From: a virus
Virus record (IMG/VR): IMGVR_UViG_3300034683_000064
Location: 1 to 38,644 of that record
Direction: 5' to 3' (one strand)
Length of the DNA: 38,644 nt
Part shown: positions 28,299 through 37,633 of the stretch, piece by piece
Position numbering within the stretch: position 1 is the stretch's first letter
How the letters are laid out: each line of letters starts with the position of its first letter
Translations under genes and position numbers: made by a program
Notes under the pieces: generated by a model
What the model was told of the DNA's origin: nothing
The model's database searches: none
Seen by the model: the letters and a program-made list of their open reading frames with translations, nothing else

Positions 28299-28452
28299 CG
28301 TTGTCTGCAAGCATCTGCTCTAATTTATCGACTATCTTGGCGTGTCTGTTATTGAAATCATCCTTCTTGCCATAATACCAGCCTGACGACTCCCTCTCAC
28401 TGGCATACGCCAATAGCTGCCTAATTTCTGCCTTTGTAAATTTCGTTTTCAT
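28273..28452 (-). CDS. Cargo protein, 59 aa (unit 2)
   Basis: The ATG at 28452 is within about a base of the predicted transcript start of a good promoter, and no ribosome site is present, so the message may be leaderless. The protein is helical and charged (MKTKFTKAEIRQLLAYASER, KIVDKLEQMLADNA). No family recognised. Its end overlaps the end of the LPD23-like gene by 26 bases on the other strand. Confidence 0.6.
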   Translation of the reverse strand: MKTKFTKAEIRQLLAYASERESSGWYYGKKDDFNNRHAKIVDKLEQMLADNATGSSGRE

Positions 28453-28459
28453 GCCATAC

Positions 28460-28488
28460 ACTATACCCAAGTCACCTACAAAATACAA
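28460..28488 (-). promoter_or_regulatory. Promoter of cargo unit 2
   Basis: On the minus strand TTGTAT (28488-28483), 17 bases, TATAGT (28465-28460), same spacing and -10 as unit 1, and a similar stretch after the -10. It lies in the 44 bases between the cargo gene and the tail hub gene. Confidence 0.75.
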
Positions 28489-28496
28489 GGTGAATA

Positions 28497-30044
28497 ATGC
28501 CCAAACGCTCCTCAAAACACGCCACACTCGACCGCCGCATGGTAGTGCCCACGCAGGGCATGAACCTAGCCGCGCCCGCGAACGCTATTGGCGACAACGA
28601 GTTGTCCCGCGCCTACAACTGGTGGTACGAACCGGAACGCGGCCTGTGCGTCCGTCAGGGCTTGGCGCGTGAAGACGTTGCGGCCCTTGCGAACCCGATT
28701 GTAGCCCTTCACCCCTACGTTGACGCTACGGGCACTTTACGCATGTTGGCCGCTAGTAACGGCAAGCTGTACGAGCGCAACGACGACGCTTGGGATGAGG
28801 TGGTTGCCACTGTTGACACCGATGTCCATGTGAGTATGGTGACATTCAACGGCGCGTGTCTCGTTGCAGACGGCTCCGCTACGTCAGGCATCCTCAAGTA
28901 CGACGGGGCCACAACCTCGTATGTCACCGGCTCACCAGCCGCCCCCCTGTGCATCACGTCTCACGCTAACCGCGTTGTGTGTGCCTCCGCTTCTACACCC
29001 GATTACGTCTATTTCTCAGGCCCGAATGACTACACGGACTGGGCAACAGTAGCCCCTGGTGCTGCGCTCACTATCGCCGCTGGATTCGGTGACGGCTATA
29101 CTATTACAGGACTCGCGACGATATACGACGCCCTGATAGTCAGCAAGGTGAAGCGCGACACGGACGGGAATATCGTGGGCCGCCGCATGTATGCCATATT
29201 CACGGCTGGCGACCCCGCGAACTGGTCCGTTAAATTGATCAGTTCCGAGAACGCGGCCATGTTTCCCGGCGCGATGGTGGCTGTTGGCGAGATGGCATAT
29301 CTTCTCGACACGAATGGGTTCAAGGCTGTCAGCCCAACCCCGAACGGCCAGTACGGCGATATTGCCGTCGATCCGCTCATCGGCGCACGAGTCAAGAAGT
29401 TCGCGGCCACCTACGCCAGAAGCGCAACGGCTGCGCTCGTCACCTACGTTCCATCTCTCGCCCAAGTCTGGTGCGTCATGGACGGCCTCACCTCGTCCAG
29501 AATCTTCATTTGGCATCCGGTCCAGGGCGCGTTTACGATCCTCGATTTCGGCCAATCCTTCGTGCCCTTCGCCATCACGGAGGTGGGACAGACGGTCTAT
29601 CTCGCTGGCAATGACGGGTATCTCTATACATTCCAGAACCGTGGAACCGACGAGTACGGCGAGACCCCGACACCCATCTATGCGACCCTTCGCACCCGCG
29701 TTTTCGAGGGCTTGGGCGGCGATCTCATTCTGAAGAAGTGCAAACTGGTCATGGAAGCCCTGTTGACCTCGGACGTACTGTGTGAAGCGTACCTTCCCGA
29801 AGAGGTCAAGCGCATCACCGTGGGCACGGCGTCAATAGGCGATGGCGCGGCGAGTACACCCGTGTATGAGGCCGTGGATGACGTGGTGAACGCGACATAC
29901 CTTCTGGCCTACGGCGAACAGCTTGTACAGCCGATTTTCTACGCCGGGCCGAGGGCGATCTCGATGTGTATTCAAGTCCGCGTCATCGGCGGGCGCGTCA
30001 CCATGAACTCAATTACCGCAGAGTTTGCGGTGGTGGGGAGGTAA
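28497..30044 (+). CDS. Tail hub / DNA-stabilisation protein (gp10-like)
   Basis: The protein is 515 residues with repeated beta blades (GLCVRQGLAREDVAALANPI, NGKLYERNDDAWDEVVATV, DYVYFSGPNDYTDWATVAPG, VWCVMDGLTSSRIFIWHP, VYLAGNDGYLYTF), which look like a propeller. This fits P22 gp10-type hub proteins or related tail tubes that close the portal channel. AAGGTG precedes the ATG. Family call by plan, not by strong motif. Confidence 0.65.
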   Translation: MPKRSSKHATLDRRMVVPTQGMNLAAPANAIGDNELSRAYNWWYEPERGLCVRQGLAREDVAALANPIVALHPYVDATGTLRMLAASNGKLYERNDDAWDEVVATVDTDVHVSMVTFNGACLVADGSATSGILKYDGATTSYVTGSPAAPLCITSHANRVVCASASTPDYVYFSGPNDYTDWATVAPGAALTIAAGFGDGYTITGLATIYDALIVSKVKRDTDGNIVGRRMYAIFTAGDPANWSVKLISSENAAMFPGAMVAVGEMAYLLDTNGFKAVSPTPNGQYGDIAVDPLIGARVKKFAATYARSATAALVTYVPSLAQVWCVMDGLTSSRIFIWHPVQGAFTILDFGQSFVPFAITEVGQTVYLAGNDGYLYTFQNRGTDEYGETPTPIYATLRTRVFEGLGGDLILKKCKLVMEALLTSDVLCEAYLPEEVKRITVGTASIGDGAASTPVYEAVDDVVNATYLLAYGEQLVQPIFYAGPRAISMCIQVRVIGGRVTMNSITAEFAVVGR

Positions 30045-30045
30045 T

Positions 30046-31047
30046 ATGGCTGGATGGGAAAATGCGTGGCAAGGCGCGGGACTTATGAACCCATGGGGCG
30101 GTGCGTGGGGTATGCAACCGCAGAACATAGCGGATACGCTCGTGCGCGAACAGGTCGCCCCGGCCATGGGCGTGGATGCGAATAGCGGCATGGGCTACGC
30201 GGCCCCCGGTGATCCGAATGCCGCTGCGCAGACCTCGCAGGCGACGAAGGACAGGGTGCGGGATTCGTTGACGGGTTCTCTCGGTAGAAGCGTGGGCCGC
30301 GCAGGGCTGAACGCTGGCCTTGGGCTTGCGCTCGGTATGCCAACGGACATGATCGGCGGTGCGCTTGCCAGCGGGCTTGCATCTCCGTCGAGTATCGGCG
30401 GTGTCCTCGGGGGCGCAGTCAATGCCGCTCTTGGCACGCAGCCGTCTGGTTTTCTTGGCAAGGCTGTCGGCAACGTGGCCGTCCCGGCTCTCGCTGGCAT
30501 GGCTTTCGGCCCTGTTGGTGGCCTTGTTGGTGGCCTTATGGGCGGGGTTGTGGCCGATGCCGTTGCCGATGGCCTAGACATGCGGAGCCGTGAAGACGTG
30601 CGCGACGACTACGAGGGGCAGGCGGGGGCGATTAAGGGCCGTCAGGCATACGCCGACAGGATGGGACTTGAGAAGGCTGCGGCTGCTGTCCGGGGGGCCG
30701 TTCCCAATTCCATGGCGTCGATTCGCGCTATGGACGAAGCGATTGCCGCGACCCGTGCGCTTGAACATACGTATGGCATCAGCCCAACATACGGGATGAA
30801 TCCTGGCGGTTCAAGCATGGGCAGCGGGAGCACTTACGGCGGGTGGGGTTCTATTGGCGGTCCTGCCGGTGGAGCACGGGCCGTGGACGCCGGTTATGGC
30901 GCGAATATGGGCGGCTTCGCTGGCCTCGGCATCGGCAACCCATCCAGCTACGGCGGTAGCCGTGGCGGCTCTGGAAACGACAACGGGGGCTTCGGGTCTA
31001 ATGACGGCAACTCCGACACGGCGGGCAATGCCGGATACGGGCGTTAG
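30046..31047 (+). CDS. Gly-rich ejection-type virion protein
   Basis: The protein is 333 residues. Residues 85-185 are rich in Gly/Ala with repeated small-residue helices (GLGLALGMPTDMIGGALASG; FGPVGGLVGGLMGGVVADAV), typical of DNA-ejection proteins that insert in the host membrane. The C-terminal third is low in complexity (Gly, Ser, Asn, Tyr). GGGGAGG precedes the ATG at 30046. Its stop overlaps a convergent lipoprotein gene by 4 bases. Confidence 0.65.
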   Translation: MAGWENAWQGAGLMNPWGGAWGMQPQNIADTLVREQVAPAMGVDANSGMGYAAPGDPNAAAQTSQATKDRVRDSLTGSLGRSVGRAGLNAGLGLALGMPTDMIGGALASGLASPSSIGGVLGGAVNAALGTQPSGFLGKAVGNVAVPALAGMAFGPVGGLVGGLMGGVVADAVADGLDMRSREDVRDDYEGQAGAIKGRQAYADRMGLEKAAAAVRGAVPNSMASIRAMDEAIAATRALEHTYGISPTYGMNPGGSSMGSGSTYGGWGSIGGPAGGARAVDAGYGANMGGFAGLGIGNPSSYGGSRGGSGNDNGGFGSNDGNSDTAGNAGYGR

Positions 31048-31283
31048 TTCCTAGTGGTTTCGTTACCCGCCCCAGTCATCACAACGTGATCACGCGGCGG
31101 CAATCCCTCTTTAACGCCTAGCGCATTATCCCAATATCCCTCTGCTTCTTCATATTGCATCTCGTATCCCACCATTGAGGCCGCCGCGCTGGTAATGCTC
31201 GATGCCGTAAATGACGCCCCGTCTCTGAAACTACATCCTGTCATACAAAACAACACGGCTATTATAGCAAGTCCTCGTTTCAT
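31044..31283 (-). CDS. Cargo lipoprotein, 79 aa (unit 3)
   Basis: MKRGLAIIAVLFCMTGCS is a lipoprotein signal sequence with the lipidated residue likely Cys17. The mature part is about 62 residues. AAGGAGGG lies before the ATG at 31283 and a promoter of the cargo type upstream. Lipoproteins made in a lysogen often change the cell surface and block superinfection by related phages; that is the most likely role. It runs against the late genes. Confidence 0.65.
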   Translation of the reverse strand: MKRGLAIIAVLFCMTGCSFRDGASFTASSITSAAASMVGYEMQYEEAEGYWDNALGVKEGLPPRDHVVMTGAGNETTRN

Positions 31284-31308
31284 AAAATAACCCTCCTTCT
31301 TTTCTCGC

Positions 31309-31337
31309 ACCATAACTCATCCCGCCTTCGCTTTCCA
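31309..31337 (-). promoter_or_regulatory. Promoter of cargo unit 3
   Basis: On the minus strand TGGAAA (31337-31332), 17 bases, TATGGT (31314-31309). Each box is one base away from the unit 1 boxes (TTGAAA, TATAGT). Leader of about 19 bases with a good ribosome site. Confidence 0.55.
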
Positions 31338-31355
31338 GCGAAATGTGAGGTCCAC

Positions 31356-32162
31356 ATGGCAGATTATTCCTCTTACGTTAGCTCCGGCCTCTCCGGCGCA
31401 AAGAACCTCATCACCAAGCAAGCAAACCCCGCCTACCCAGCCTACACTGGCGGGCAGAAGTCGAACCCCTACGCCGTGCAGCAGACCGCGCAGGGGATGC
31501 AGGGCAGCGGCTACGACGTGAACCAGGGTGTCTACGGCGGCATTGGCCGCGATGCAACATCAATCCGCAACGATTATCAGTCCTCTGTCGATCAGTCGTG
31601 GGACAAGTCCATGGGCCAGATCAAAAACATGTACGGCGCTAATGGGCTGTACGGCTCCATGGGCGGCGGGCTGATGTCTGGCGTGGCCAACGATGCCGCG
31701 CAGAACTACGCCACGGCCAGCGCACAGGGCCGACTCTCCGCAGATCAGGCTATCATGGCTGACGAAATTGCGCGGGCTAACTCGTACCGTGATGCTTACC
31801 AGTTGCAGGGCAACCAAAATCTCGACGCGTGGAAGGCCGGGATGCAGACCACCGACTACAACAACCAGCTTCTCGGCAACCGTGCCAACTTCGGCAACTC
31901 GCAGATTGACGCGGCTTATCAGGATGCGCTGATGCGCAGGAATGACAAAAAGGCGTTCGATCAGTTGCGCATTGAAAACTATCTCGGGTTGGCCGGGGGC
32001 GCGTCCCCGCAGGCAGCTGCGCAGATGCAGGCTAACGCGGCGAACAAGGCCAGTGACGCCGCGACTACGGGCGCATGGATCGGCGCGGGTGGCTCCCTCC
32101 TTGGTGGCCTCATGTCCTCGTATGGGGATGATATTTGGAATAAAGTCTCTAGCTGGTTCTAG
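31356..32162 (+). CDS. Ejection-type virion protein, 268 aa
   Basis: Residues rich in Gly, Asn, Gln and Tyr (SGLSGAKNLITKQANPAYPA; YAVQQTAQGMQGSGYDVNQG) precede helices, and the C-terminus has a short membrane-active segment (GAWIGAGGSLLGGLMSSYGD). The plan resembles P22 gp7-like injected proteins. GAGGTCC precedes the ATG. First of three consecutive genes of this kind. Confidence 0.6.
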   Translation: MADYSSYVSSGLSGAKNLITKQANPAYPAYTGGQKSNPYAVQQTAQGMQGSGYDVNQGVYGGIGRDATSIRNDYQSSVDQSWDKSMGQIKNMYGANGLYGSMGGGLMSGVANDAAQNYATASAQGRLSADQAIMADEIARANSYRDAYQLQGNQNLDAWKAGMQTTDYNNQLLGNRANFGNSQIDAAYQDALMRRNDKKAFDQLRIENYLGLAGGASPQAAAQMQANAANKASDAATTGAWIGAGGSLLGGLMSSYGDDIWNKVSSWF

Positions 32163-32170
32163 GGGGTAGC

Positions 32171-33490
32171 ATGGGCAGAATGACACTCGGCACGGGCATG
32201 ATGGCCCCCTTGTCAATGGCAGATAACTTCTACGGCAACTCGTATGCAGGGCCTAGCGGCGCGTCTATGGGCGCGCTCTCGGCCTCGCAATCGATTGCCG
32301 AAGGGCTGATGAACCTCCGCGCTCGGCAGGACTATAATGCGCAGCAGGCGCAGGCGCAGCAGGAAAAGGACCGCGCACGGATGGAGGACTACAACACCCG
32401 TGAGGCCGTCTACAAGGCGCTGAACCCAGGCTATCAGACGCAGAGCGCGAACGGGATGAGCAACCGGGATATGACGCGGAAGATGCAGATGCCGGATGCC
32501 GGGACGCAGGTTCTGCTTTTTAACGTCAAGCAGCAGATGGAAGAAAAACAGAAGGCCGCAGAACGTCAGCAGCGCGAGGCACAGGTTTTATCCTACGCCA
32601 TGCGCGGTGGCCTTGATACGCTCGACGGCCAGAAGGCATACATGACGCAGTTCGGCTATGACCCGATTCAGTATGCGCCCAAACAGTTCATCGAGTCAAA
32701 ATTCCCGAAACAAAATCAGCTTTCCGGGGATGCAGAAAATCTTGCTGTTATCCTTGGTCGCACGCCGACCATGCAGGAGTTAAACAACTATCGGCAGTCG
32801 GGCCGGTCCGTGACAAACGTCAACAATGTCGGTGGCAACGCTTTTGATAAAGCCATGGGCGACCAGTGGGCAAAGGTTTACGACGGGCTTTTTACCGCTG
32901 CCAGAACGGCAGAGGAGGGCATGTCGACAATCGAGGCTGGCCGCGCAATTCTGAACAGTGACGACTTCAGAACGGGCAAACTTGAACCTGCCAAAATGTG
33001 GATCTCGCAGGTTGCATCCGGGTTGGGCATAGACCCTGCAAAACTCGGACTAGACCAAGCTGCGGGAGGGGAGGCTTTTCAATCAATCGTTATGAAAAAC
33101 CTTCTGACCGAGTTGGCGAAACAAAAGGGGCCGCAGACAGAGGGAGATGCAAACAGGGCGCTCAAGGCAAACATTCAGTTGGGCAATACCCCGGCTGGTA
33201 ACGCCTTCATTCTTGACTACGCCGAGTCGCTGAACCGCAGGACGATTGAAAAGGCCCAGTGGGTTTACAAGGTTGGCCGTGAAAAATACAACGGTGACGT
33301 GTACAAGGCAGAACAGGATTGGAACAAGTATATTCAGAATCGCCCGCTTATCGCAACAAGCCCCAACTCTGGCCTTCCTGTCACATATCACAAGTACGTC
33401 GATGGTGTTATGAAAAGCGGAAAATCACAAGACGAAGCTGATGTGATGTGGATTCAGTTCGTCAATGCAGGGAACAAGCGTGGTAAATAA
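32171..33490 (+). CDS. Ejection-type virion protein, 439 aa
   Basis: The protein is mainly helical, with an N-terminal Gln/Ala-rich part (ARQDYNAQQAQAQQEKDRAR) and a helical C-terminal half. It fits the middle ejection protein of podoviruses (like P22 gp20) by size and order. GGGGGTAGC precedes the ATG; its TAA overlaps the next ATG (TAATG). No catalytic motif seen. Confidence 0.6.
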   Translation: MGRMTLGTGMMAPLSMADNFYGNSYAGPSGASMGALSASQSIAEGLMNLRARQDYNAQQAQAQQEKDRARMEDYNTREAVYKALNPGYQTQSANGMSNRDMTRKMQMPDAGTQVLLFNVKQQMEEKQKAAERQQREAQVLSYAMRGGLDTLDGQKAYMTQFGYDPIQYAPKQFIESKFPKQNQLSGDAENLAVILGRTPTMQELNNYRQSGRSVTNVNNVGGNAFDKAMGDQWAKVYDGLFTAARTAEEGMSTIEAGRAILNSDDFRTGKLEPAKMWISQVASGLGIDPAKLGLDQAAGGEAFQSIVMKNLLTELAKQKGPQTEGDANRALKANIQLGNTPAGNAFILDYAESLNRRTIEKAQWVYKVGREKYNGDVYKAEQDWNKYIQNRPLIATSPNSGLPVTYHKYVDGVMKSGKSQDEADVMWIQFVNAGNKRGK

Positions 33491-35598
33491 TGAACTATCT
33501 CGATTTTGACCCCACTATAAACCAGCAAGTTCCGAATGCTGACGCGCAAGCGAACGCTACTGCCGACTTCCTTGCCTTTGACCCTACCGTCATCGGCCCA
33601 GGTGGCGGCGAACCGGCGCACGTTGGAGAAAGCCAGCAAATGGGACTTCTCGATTATGCGCGGCTCGGCATGGTTGACACGCCAGAGGGGCGTATAAAGG
33701 TCATCGCTGACGCCATGGGGGTTGACCCAAAATACATAGGACGCGAACGCGACCGGATGATGTATTATGACCCAAAGACCAAGACGCGCCACGACATTAC
33801 AACCGACGGGCTTGGTCAGAGGGCTATGGAATTTGCGGGCGGGATGATTGGCAAGCTGCCGACCATCGTCGGGCAAATGGGTGGCGCTGCCGCTGGTGTC
33901 CCGCTGGGGCCAGCCGGAATAGTTGGTGGCGGCATGGCCGGTGCTGCGCTGGGCGAAGGCGTCAGACAGGCGATAGGCTCCACAATGGAGCAAAAGACAC
34001 CCGGCGGCGTTGCTAGTGAAATTGGGCTTGAGGTCGCATCCGAACTTCTCCCGGCGGGCATTGCCGTTGCCGGAAAAAAAATGGCGTCGTCTCGCCTTGC
34101 CCATGAATTACAGAACGGAGGGAAGATTGACACGGCCCGCGTGAATCGTTTGCAGGGGCTAGAGAACAGATTCAATATCCCGCTGACACAGGCGGAACGA
34201 ACTGGCCTGCCGTCCATGCTCATTGAACAAAAGCGGCTCGTCAACAAGCCCGGCGCGTCTGACGTGTTGCGTCCGTGGCTTGATGATCGTGGACGCAAGG
34301 TCTTTGATGCCATTGAATCGTTTGCCGACGACTTCAGCAGGGTTGATTCAATTTATGACGCCAACCGCATGACGAAAGATGCGGTTACGGATACGGTCGG
34401 AAAGCTCAAGAGCGCACGAACCGAATCCGCGAACCCGCTTTATAGAAAGGCATTCGAGGAGGGTGGAGACGTTGACGTTTCTGGCGTCATTAAAATGATT
34501 GAAGGTGACCTGCCGAAGCTGGCGGGGAAGCAGGAGCAAAAGGCAAAAGACGTTCTGTCTATGCTTCAAGGCAAAATGCGCAAGGGCGTCGGTCCTGACG
34601 GCAAAGAGGTTGTCGAGCCGTTTATTCCGCTTGAGGTTGTGAATAATATCAAACTTGAACTTGATGACATGATTGCCGGGGCACAAGCAGGTGGCAATAC
34701 GAACCTTGTAGCGAAGCTGACGGCCACAAAGAACGCCCTTGTCGATACGGCAGACGCAGCGACGGACACATACAAACAGGCCCGTAACGCATGGAAAGAC
34801 TACGTTGACCCAAAGAGCGGCGTTAAGGTTTCAGAGGTCACGGACGGCCTTATCGGGGAGGTCGGCGGCAAGCAAAGATGGGAAAGAGAATCTGACGCAA
34901 TTCGCACCATCTTCGGCGCTGGTTCCAGCCCAGAGACAATACTCAAGGCGCGTTTGACCGTTGGCGCAGAGAATCCAGAAGCATGGAATGCCATGCTCAA
35001 GGGCTACTTACTCGACAACCTGCGCAGCATCAAGGCCGTGAGTGGCGAGGCCGTCAATCCAAACATCGGCGGGCTATTCTATAAGCGCACACTTGGTGAC
35101 CCACATCAGGCGGCGATGCTCAAGGCCGCAATGACTCCAGAGCAGTACGAGAAGTTCAATGCCATTGGCGAACTGTTGCACCTGACGAGCAAGGCGGGCG
35201 GCAAGGAGTCTGCCACGCACTACATGACAGCCGCAGATAACCGCGCAAGAGAGCTTGCGCCGAAGGGGCTTGTCGTCAACGCGGCGAAAACAGCAGAGGT
35301 TGTAAACCCCTTAACGTGGGGAGACAAAACACGATCATTTATTTCCGGCCTTGAATCTGACGCCGTAGAGCGATTTGAACGCGCACTTGCAGAGGCGATG
35401 ATTCGTCCGGACGGGCTGAACAAGATTCGATACTTGCAAGTCCTCTCTCCGAATCAAGAGCGATTCCGCGCAGCCGTAACCATGTTCACCGACGACATGC
35501 TTTCCCAGGCGTGGGACGCATCCACGTCTAGCCCACGTTCCATGGGCATTCCGCTTCGTGATCCGTCCAAATGGATGGAATACGACAAGTCCCGCTAA
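33490..35598 (+). CDS. Ejection-type virion protein, 702 aa
   Basis: The protein has a Gly/Ala-rich membrane-like zone at about 118-160 (GMIGKLPTIVGQMGGAAAGV, GPAGIVGGGMAGAALGEGV), then long helices to the end. It fits the largest ejection protein (P22 gp16-like) that helps DNA cross the envelope. No transglycosylase motif is evident. Start overlaps the previous stop; the ribosome site is weak, so coupling is likely. Confidence 0.65.
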   Translation: MNYLDFDPTINQQVPNADAQANATADFLAFDPTVIGPGGGEPAHVGESQQMGLLDYARLGMVDTPEGRIKVIADAMGVDPKYIGRERDRMMYYDPKTKTRHDITTDGLGQRAMEFAGGMIGKLPTIVGQMGGAAAGVPLGPAGIVGGGMAGAALGEGVRQAIGSTMEQKTPGGVASEIGLEVASELLPAGIAVAGKKMASSRLAHELQNGGKIDTARVNRLQGLENRFNIPLTQAERTGLPSMLIEQKRLVNKPGASDVLRPWLDDRGRKVFDAIESFADDFSRVDSIYDANRMTKDAVTDTVGKLKSARTESANPLYRKAFEEGGDVDVSGVIKMIEGDLPKLAGKQEQKAKDVLSMLQGKMRKGVGPDGKEVVEPFIPLEVVNNIKLELDDMIAGAQAGGNTNLVAKLTATKNALVDTADAATDTYKQARNAWKDYVDPKSGVKVSEVTDGLIGEVGGKQRWERESDAIRTIFGAGSSPETILKARLTVGAENPEAWNAMLKGYLLDNLRSIKAVSGEAVNPNIGGLFYKRTLGDPHQAAMLKAAMTPEQYEKFNAIGELLHLTSKAGGKESATHYMTAADNRARELAPKGLVVNAAKTAEVVNPLTWGDKTRSFISGLESDAVERFERALAEAMIRPDGLNKIRYLQVLSPNQERFRAAVTMFTDDMLSQAWDASTSSPRSMGIPLRDPSKWMEYDKSR

Positions 35599-35634
35599 CC
35601 ACCCACCCCGCCCGTTCTGGGCACGAGGTATCCC

Positions 35635-37473
35635 ATGCCTTACAATTCAGAAACCGGCCTCTACGAGCGCCGTGCCACGACCGTGATTGACGCGACTCCT
35701 GACGGCGACACCGTAGCCGTTGCGATTGATGATAAACTCGACGCTGGTATCGACGACAGCGTTACGGACCTCAACCACCACGCCGCAAACGGCTATCACT
35801 ACCCGGCCACAAGCGTGGCCGTAAATTCGCGCTACCTCAAGCAGTCCCCCGCTGGCGTCGTGTCGTGGGGCAACGGCGTGCCGCTGGACGAGGCGGTGGA
35901 GAGCACCCTACTTGCTGCCACGGACGGCTCGGACATGGTGGGTTATGGCGCGGGAACGGTGGCGGATGCGCTGGATGCGCGGCCTACTTCTGCGACCCTC
36001 GCGGCATCCGGCGGCTCTGCGCTCGTAGGGTTCCTGCAAGATGGGACGGGGGCGAGTGCGCGGACGGTGCAGGCGAAGCTGCGTGACGTTGTGAGCATCA
36101 AGGATTTTGGTGCGGTGGGTGATGGCGTGACGGATGACACGGCTGCGATACAGGCGGCGATTGATGCTGCGTATTCCTCCGGGGGGGGAACTGTTCTTGT
36201 CCCGAAAGGGACATACCTTGTGTCCTCGTCGATTGGTCTTAAAAACGACGTAAATGTGATGGGCGCCGGTTGGCGAAACACAACTGTTACTGCAAGCGGA
36301 AACTTCCCGGTCATACAAGAACTCCGTACAGACGTTAGTGGGAATTTGCGCGGGACGTCTGTAGAACGGTTGTGCATCCGTGGCGGTGGAAATGGTCTTG
36401 ATTCGGCCCATGGGATAAAGCTCAGATACACAAACCACGTTAAACTGAAAGACATTGTGTTCTTTGGTTGCAGAAATGCGATAGATGTCGAACGTGGATT
36501 TAGGTCCGAGATTGACTCTTGCTATGCCTGGGGTTCTGGACCAGACTCTTCGTATATTGGTTTGTATATGCGAGAAGACAGTGGAACTGTTTCTGGCGAC
36601 CCCAATAACGCATGGTTTATTACCAGTTGTTCTTTCCAGCAAACACTAAGCTATGGCATCAGAATAGAGAGCGCAACCGGGACAACGTTTGCAAACATCC
36701 GGGTTGGTGCCTGTGGGGATCACGGCTGGTATATTGGGGACCCCCCGTCGTCAACAGACGTTATTCAGTGGATTTGGTTTATGCAATGTCACTCTGACAC
36801 AAACAACGGTGACGGATTCAAGATATCTAAAGGCTCCGCAAGCGCAATTCGTGAACTGTATTTTGTCGCGTGTTGGGCCGGGTCAGTTGCTAACGGATGG
36901 GCTATTGCAGGGGCTACAAGAATTGGGATATACGGCGGCACGGCAAGAGATATAACTACAAATGGAATCTCTCTCAATACATGCACGCATATGAAGATTT
37001 TAGGTGTTGATCTCATAAATTGGAACAAAGGCGGGGCTGGTGCGCACGGTGTGGCCCTGTCCTCAACTACAAACTCCAAACTAATAGGCAACACTGTAGA
37101 AACATCCTACACGACAGGCTCGCCAAAGTCCGTCAACGAAAACGCATCTTCTTTTAACTCGATATGCGATAATTCTATTTCCAACGGAGGGAACCCGGCG
37201 GCTACGAGTGTTTGGGAAGGCAATGTCGGATTTGTAGCTGAGAACTCTGGCAATGCAACGGTTGCTGCGGGAACATCAAGCGTTATTGTGAATCACGGGT
37301 TATCTTATACACCATCAATGGGCGACATCATGCTGACGCCTAGCAACAATCTGACGAGTAATGGCGTATCAGGGATGTGGGTTAGTAATCTCACGGGGAC
37401 ATCATTCACCATAAATTTTAACACAAACACAACAAATAATGTGGGCGTTGGGTGGAAGGCTCGACGGACGTAA
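35635..37473 (+). CDS. Tail spike / receptor-binding protein with beta helix
   Basis: The protein is 612 residues. The first 150 form a virion-binding part. VSIKDFGAVGDGVTDDTAAI (from about 153) starts a pectate-lyase-3-type right-handed beta helix that continues for about 350 residues of short repeats. The last 80 residues (VIVNHGLSYTPSMGDIMLTP) form a beta-sandwich cap. As a trimer it binds, and perhaps cuts, surface polysaccharide. GAGGTATCCC precedes the ATG. From about 36190 the DNA is AT-richer, a sign of exchange. Confidence 0.85.
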   Translation: MPYNSETGLYERRATTVIDATPDGDTVAVAIDDKLDAGIDDSVTDLNHHAANGYHYPATSVAVNSRYLKQSPAGVVSWGNGVPLDEAVESTLLAATDGSDMVGYGAGTVADALDARPTSATLAASGGSALVGFLQDGTGASARTVQAKLRDVVSIKDFGAVGDGVTDDTAAIQAAIDAAYSSGGGTVLVPKGTYLVSSSIGLKNDVNVMGAGWRNTTVTASGNFPVIQELRTDVSGNLRGTSVERLCIRGGGNGLDSAHGIKLRYTNHVKLKDIVFFGCRNAIDVERGFRSEIDSCYAWGSGPDSSYIGLYMREDSGTVSGDPNNAWFITSCSFQQTLSYGIRIESATGTTFANIRVGACGDHGWYIGDPPSSTDVIQWIWFMQCHSDTNNGDGFKISKGSASAIRELYFVACWAGSVANGWAIAGATRIGIYGGTARDITTNGISLNTCTHMKILGVDLINWNKGGAGAHGVALSSTTNSKLIGNTVETSYTTGSPKSVNENASSFNSICDNSISNGGNPAATSVWEGNVGFVAENSGNATVAAGTSSVIVNHGLSYTPSMGDIMLTPSNNLTSNGVSGMWVSNLTGTSFTINFNTNTTNNVGVGWKARRT

Positions 37474-37487
37474 AACTTCGGTCATTT

Positions 37488-37514
37488 CTGCGCACCTTTT
37501 CGGCGGGTGCGCAG
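37488..37514. terminator. Hairpin after the tail spike gene
   Basis: CTGCGCACC (37488-37496) pairs perfectly with GGTGCGCAG (37506-37514). No T tract follows, so it would be an intrinsic terminator only with help. Its arms contain the TGCGCACCT element that recurs near int. Confidence 0.5.
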
Positions 37515-37582
37515 GGTGAAAATCGGTGATAAACTGACGGTGGAAAGCGGCTCAAGTGAGAGCTAGGGGGGCCGCTCAGTTA

Positions 37583-37627
37583 TTCGTAATCAGTAGGTCG
37601 AGAGTTCAATTCTCTTTCCTGGCTCCA
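37583..37627 (+). other. attP core: 3' half of a tRNA-Thr(CGU) gene
   Basis: The 45 bases follow a tRNA from anticodon loop to CCA: TTCGTAA (loop, CGT anticodon), TCAGT, AGGTC, T stem GAGAG, TTCAATT, CTCTT, TCCTGGC (acceptor), T, CCA. The five bases before it do not pair with TCAGT, so identity to a tRNA ends at the anticodon loop and no full tRNA gene is present. It lies 6 bases past the int stop. Integration would rebuild the host tRNA. Confidence 0.85.
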
Positions 37628-37633
37628 GTTAAT

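Noticed and set aside
37540-37627. Complete tRNA gene next to int
   Set aside because: Only the 3' half from the anticodon loop fits; the five bases before it do not pair with the 3' anticodon stem and no acceptor 5' strand is found. It is an attP core.
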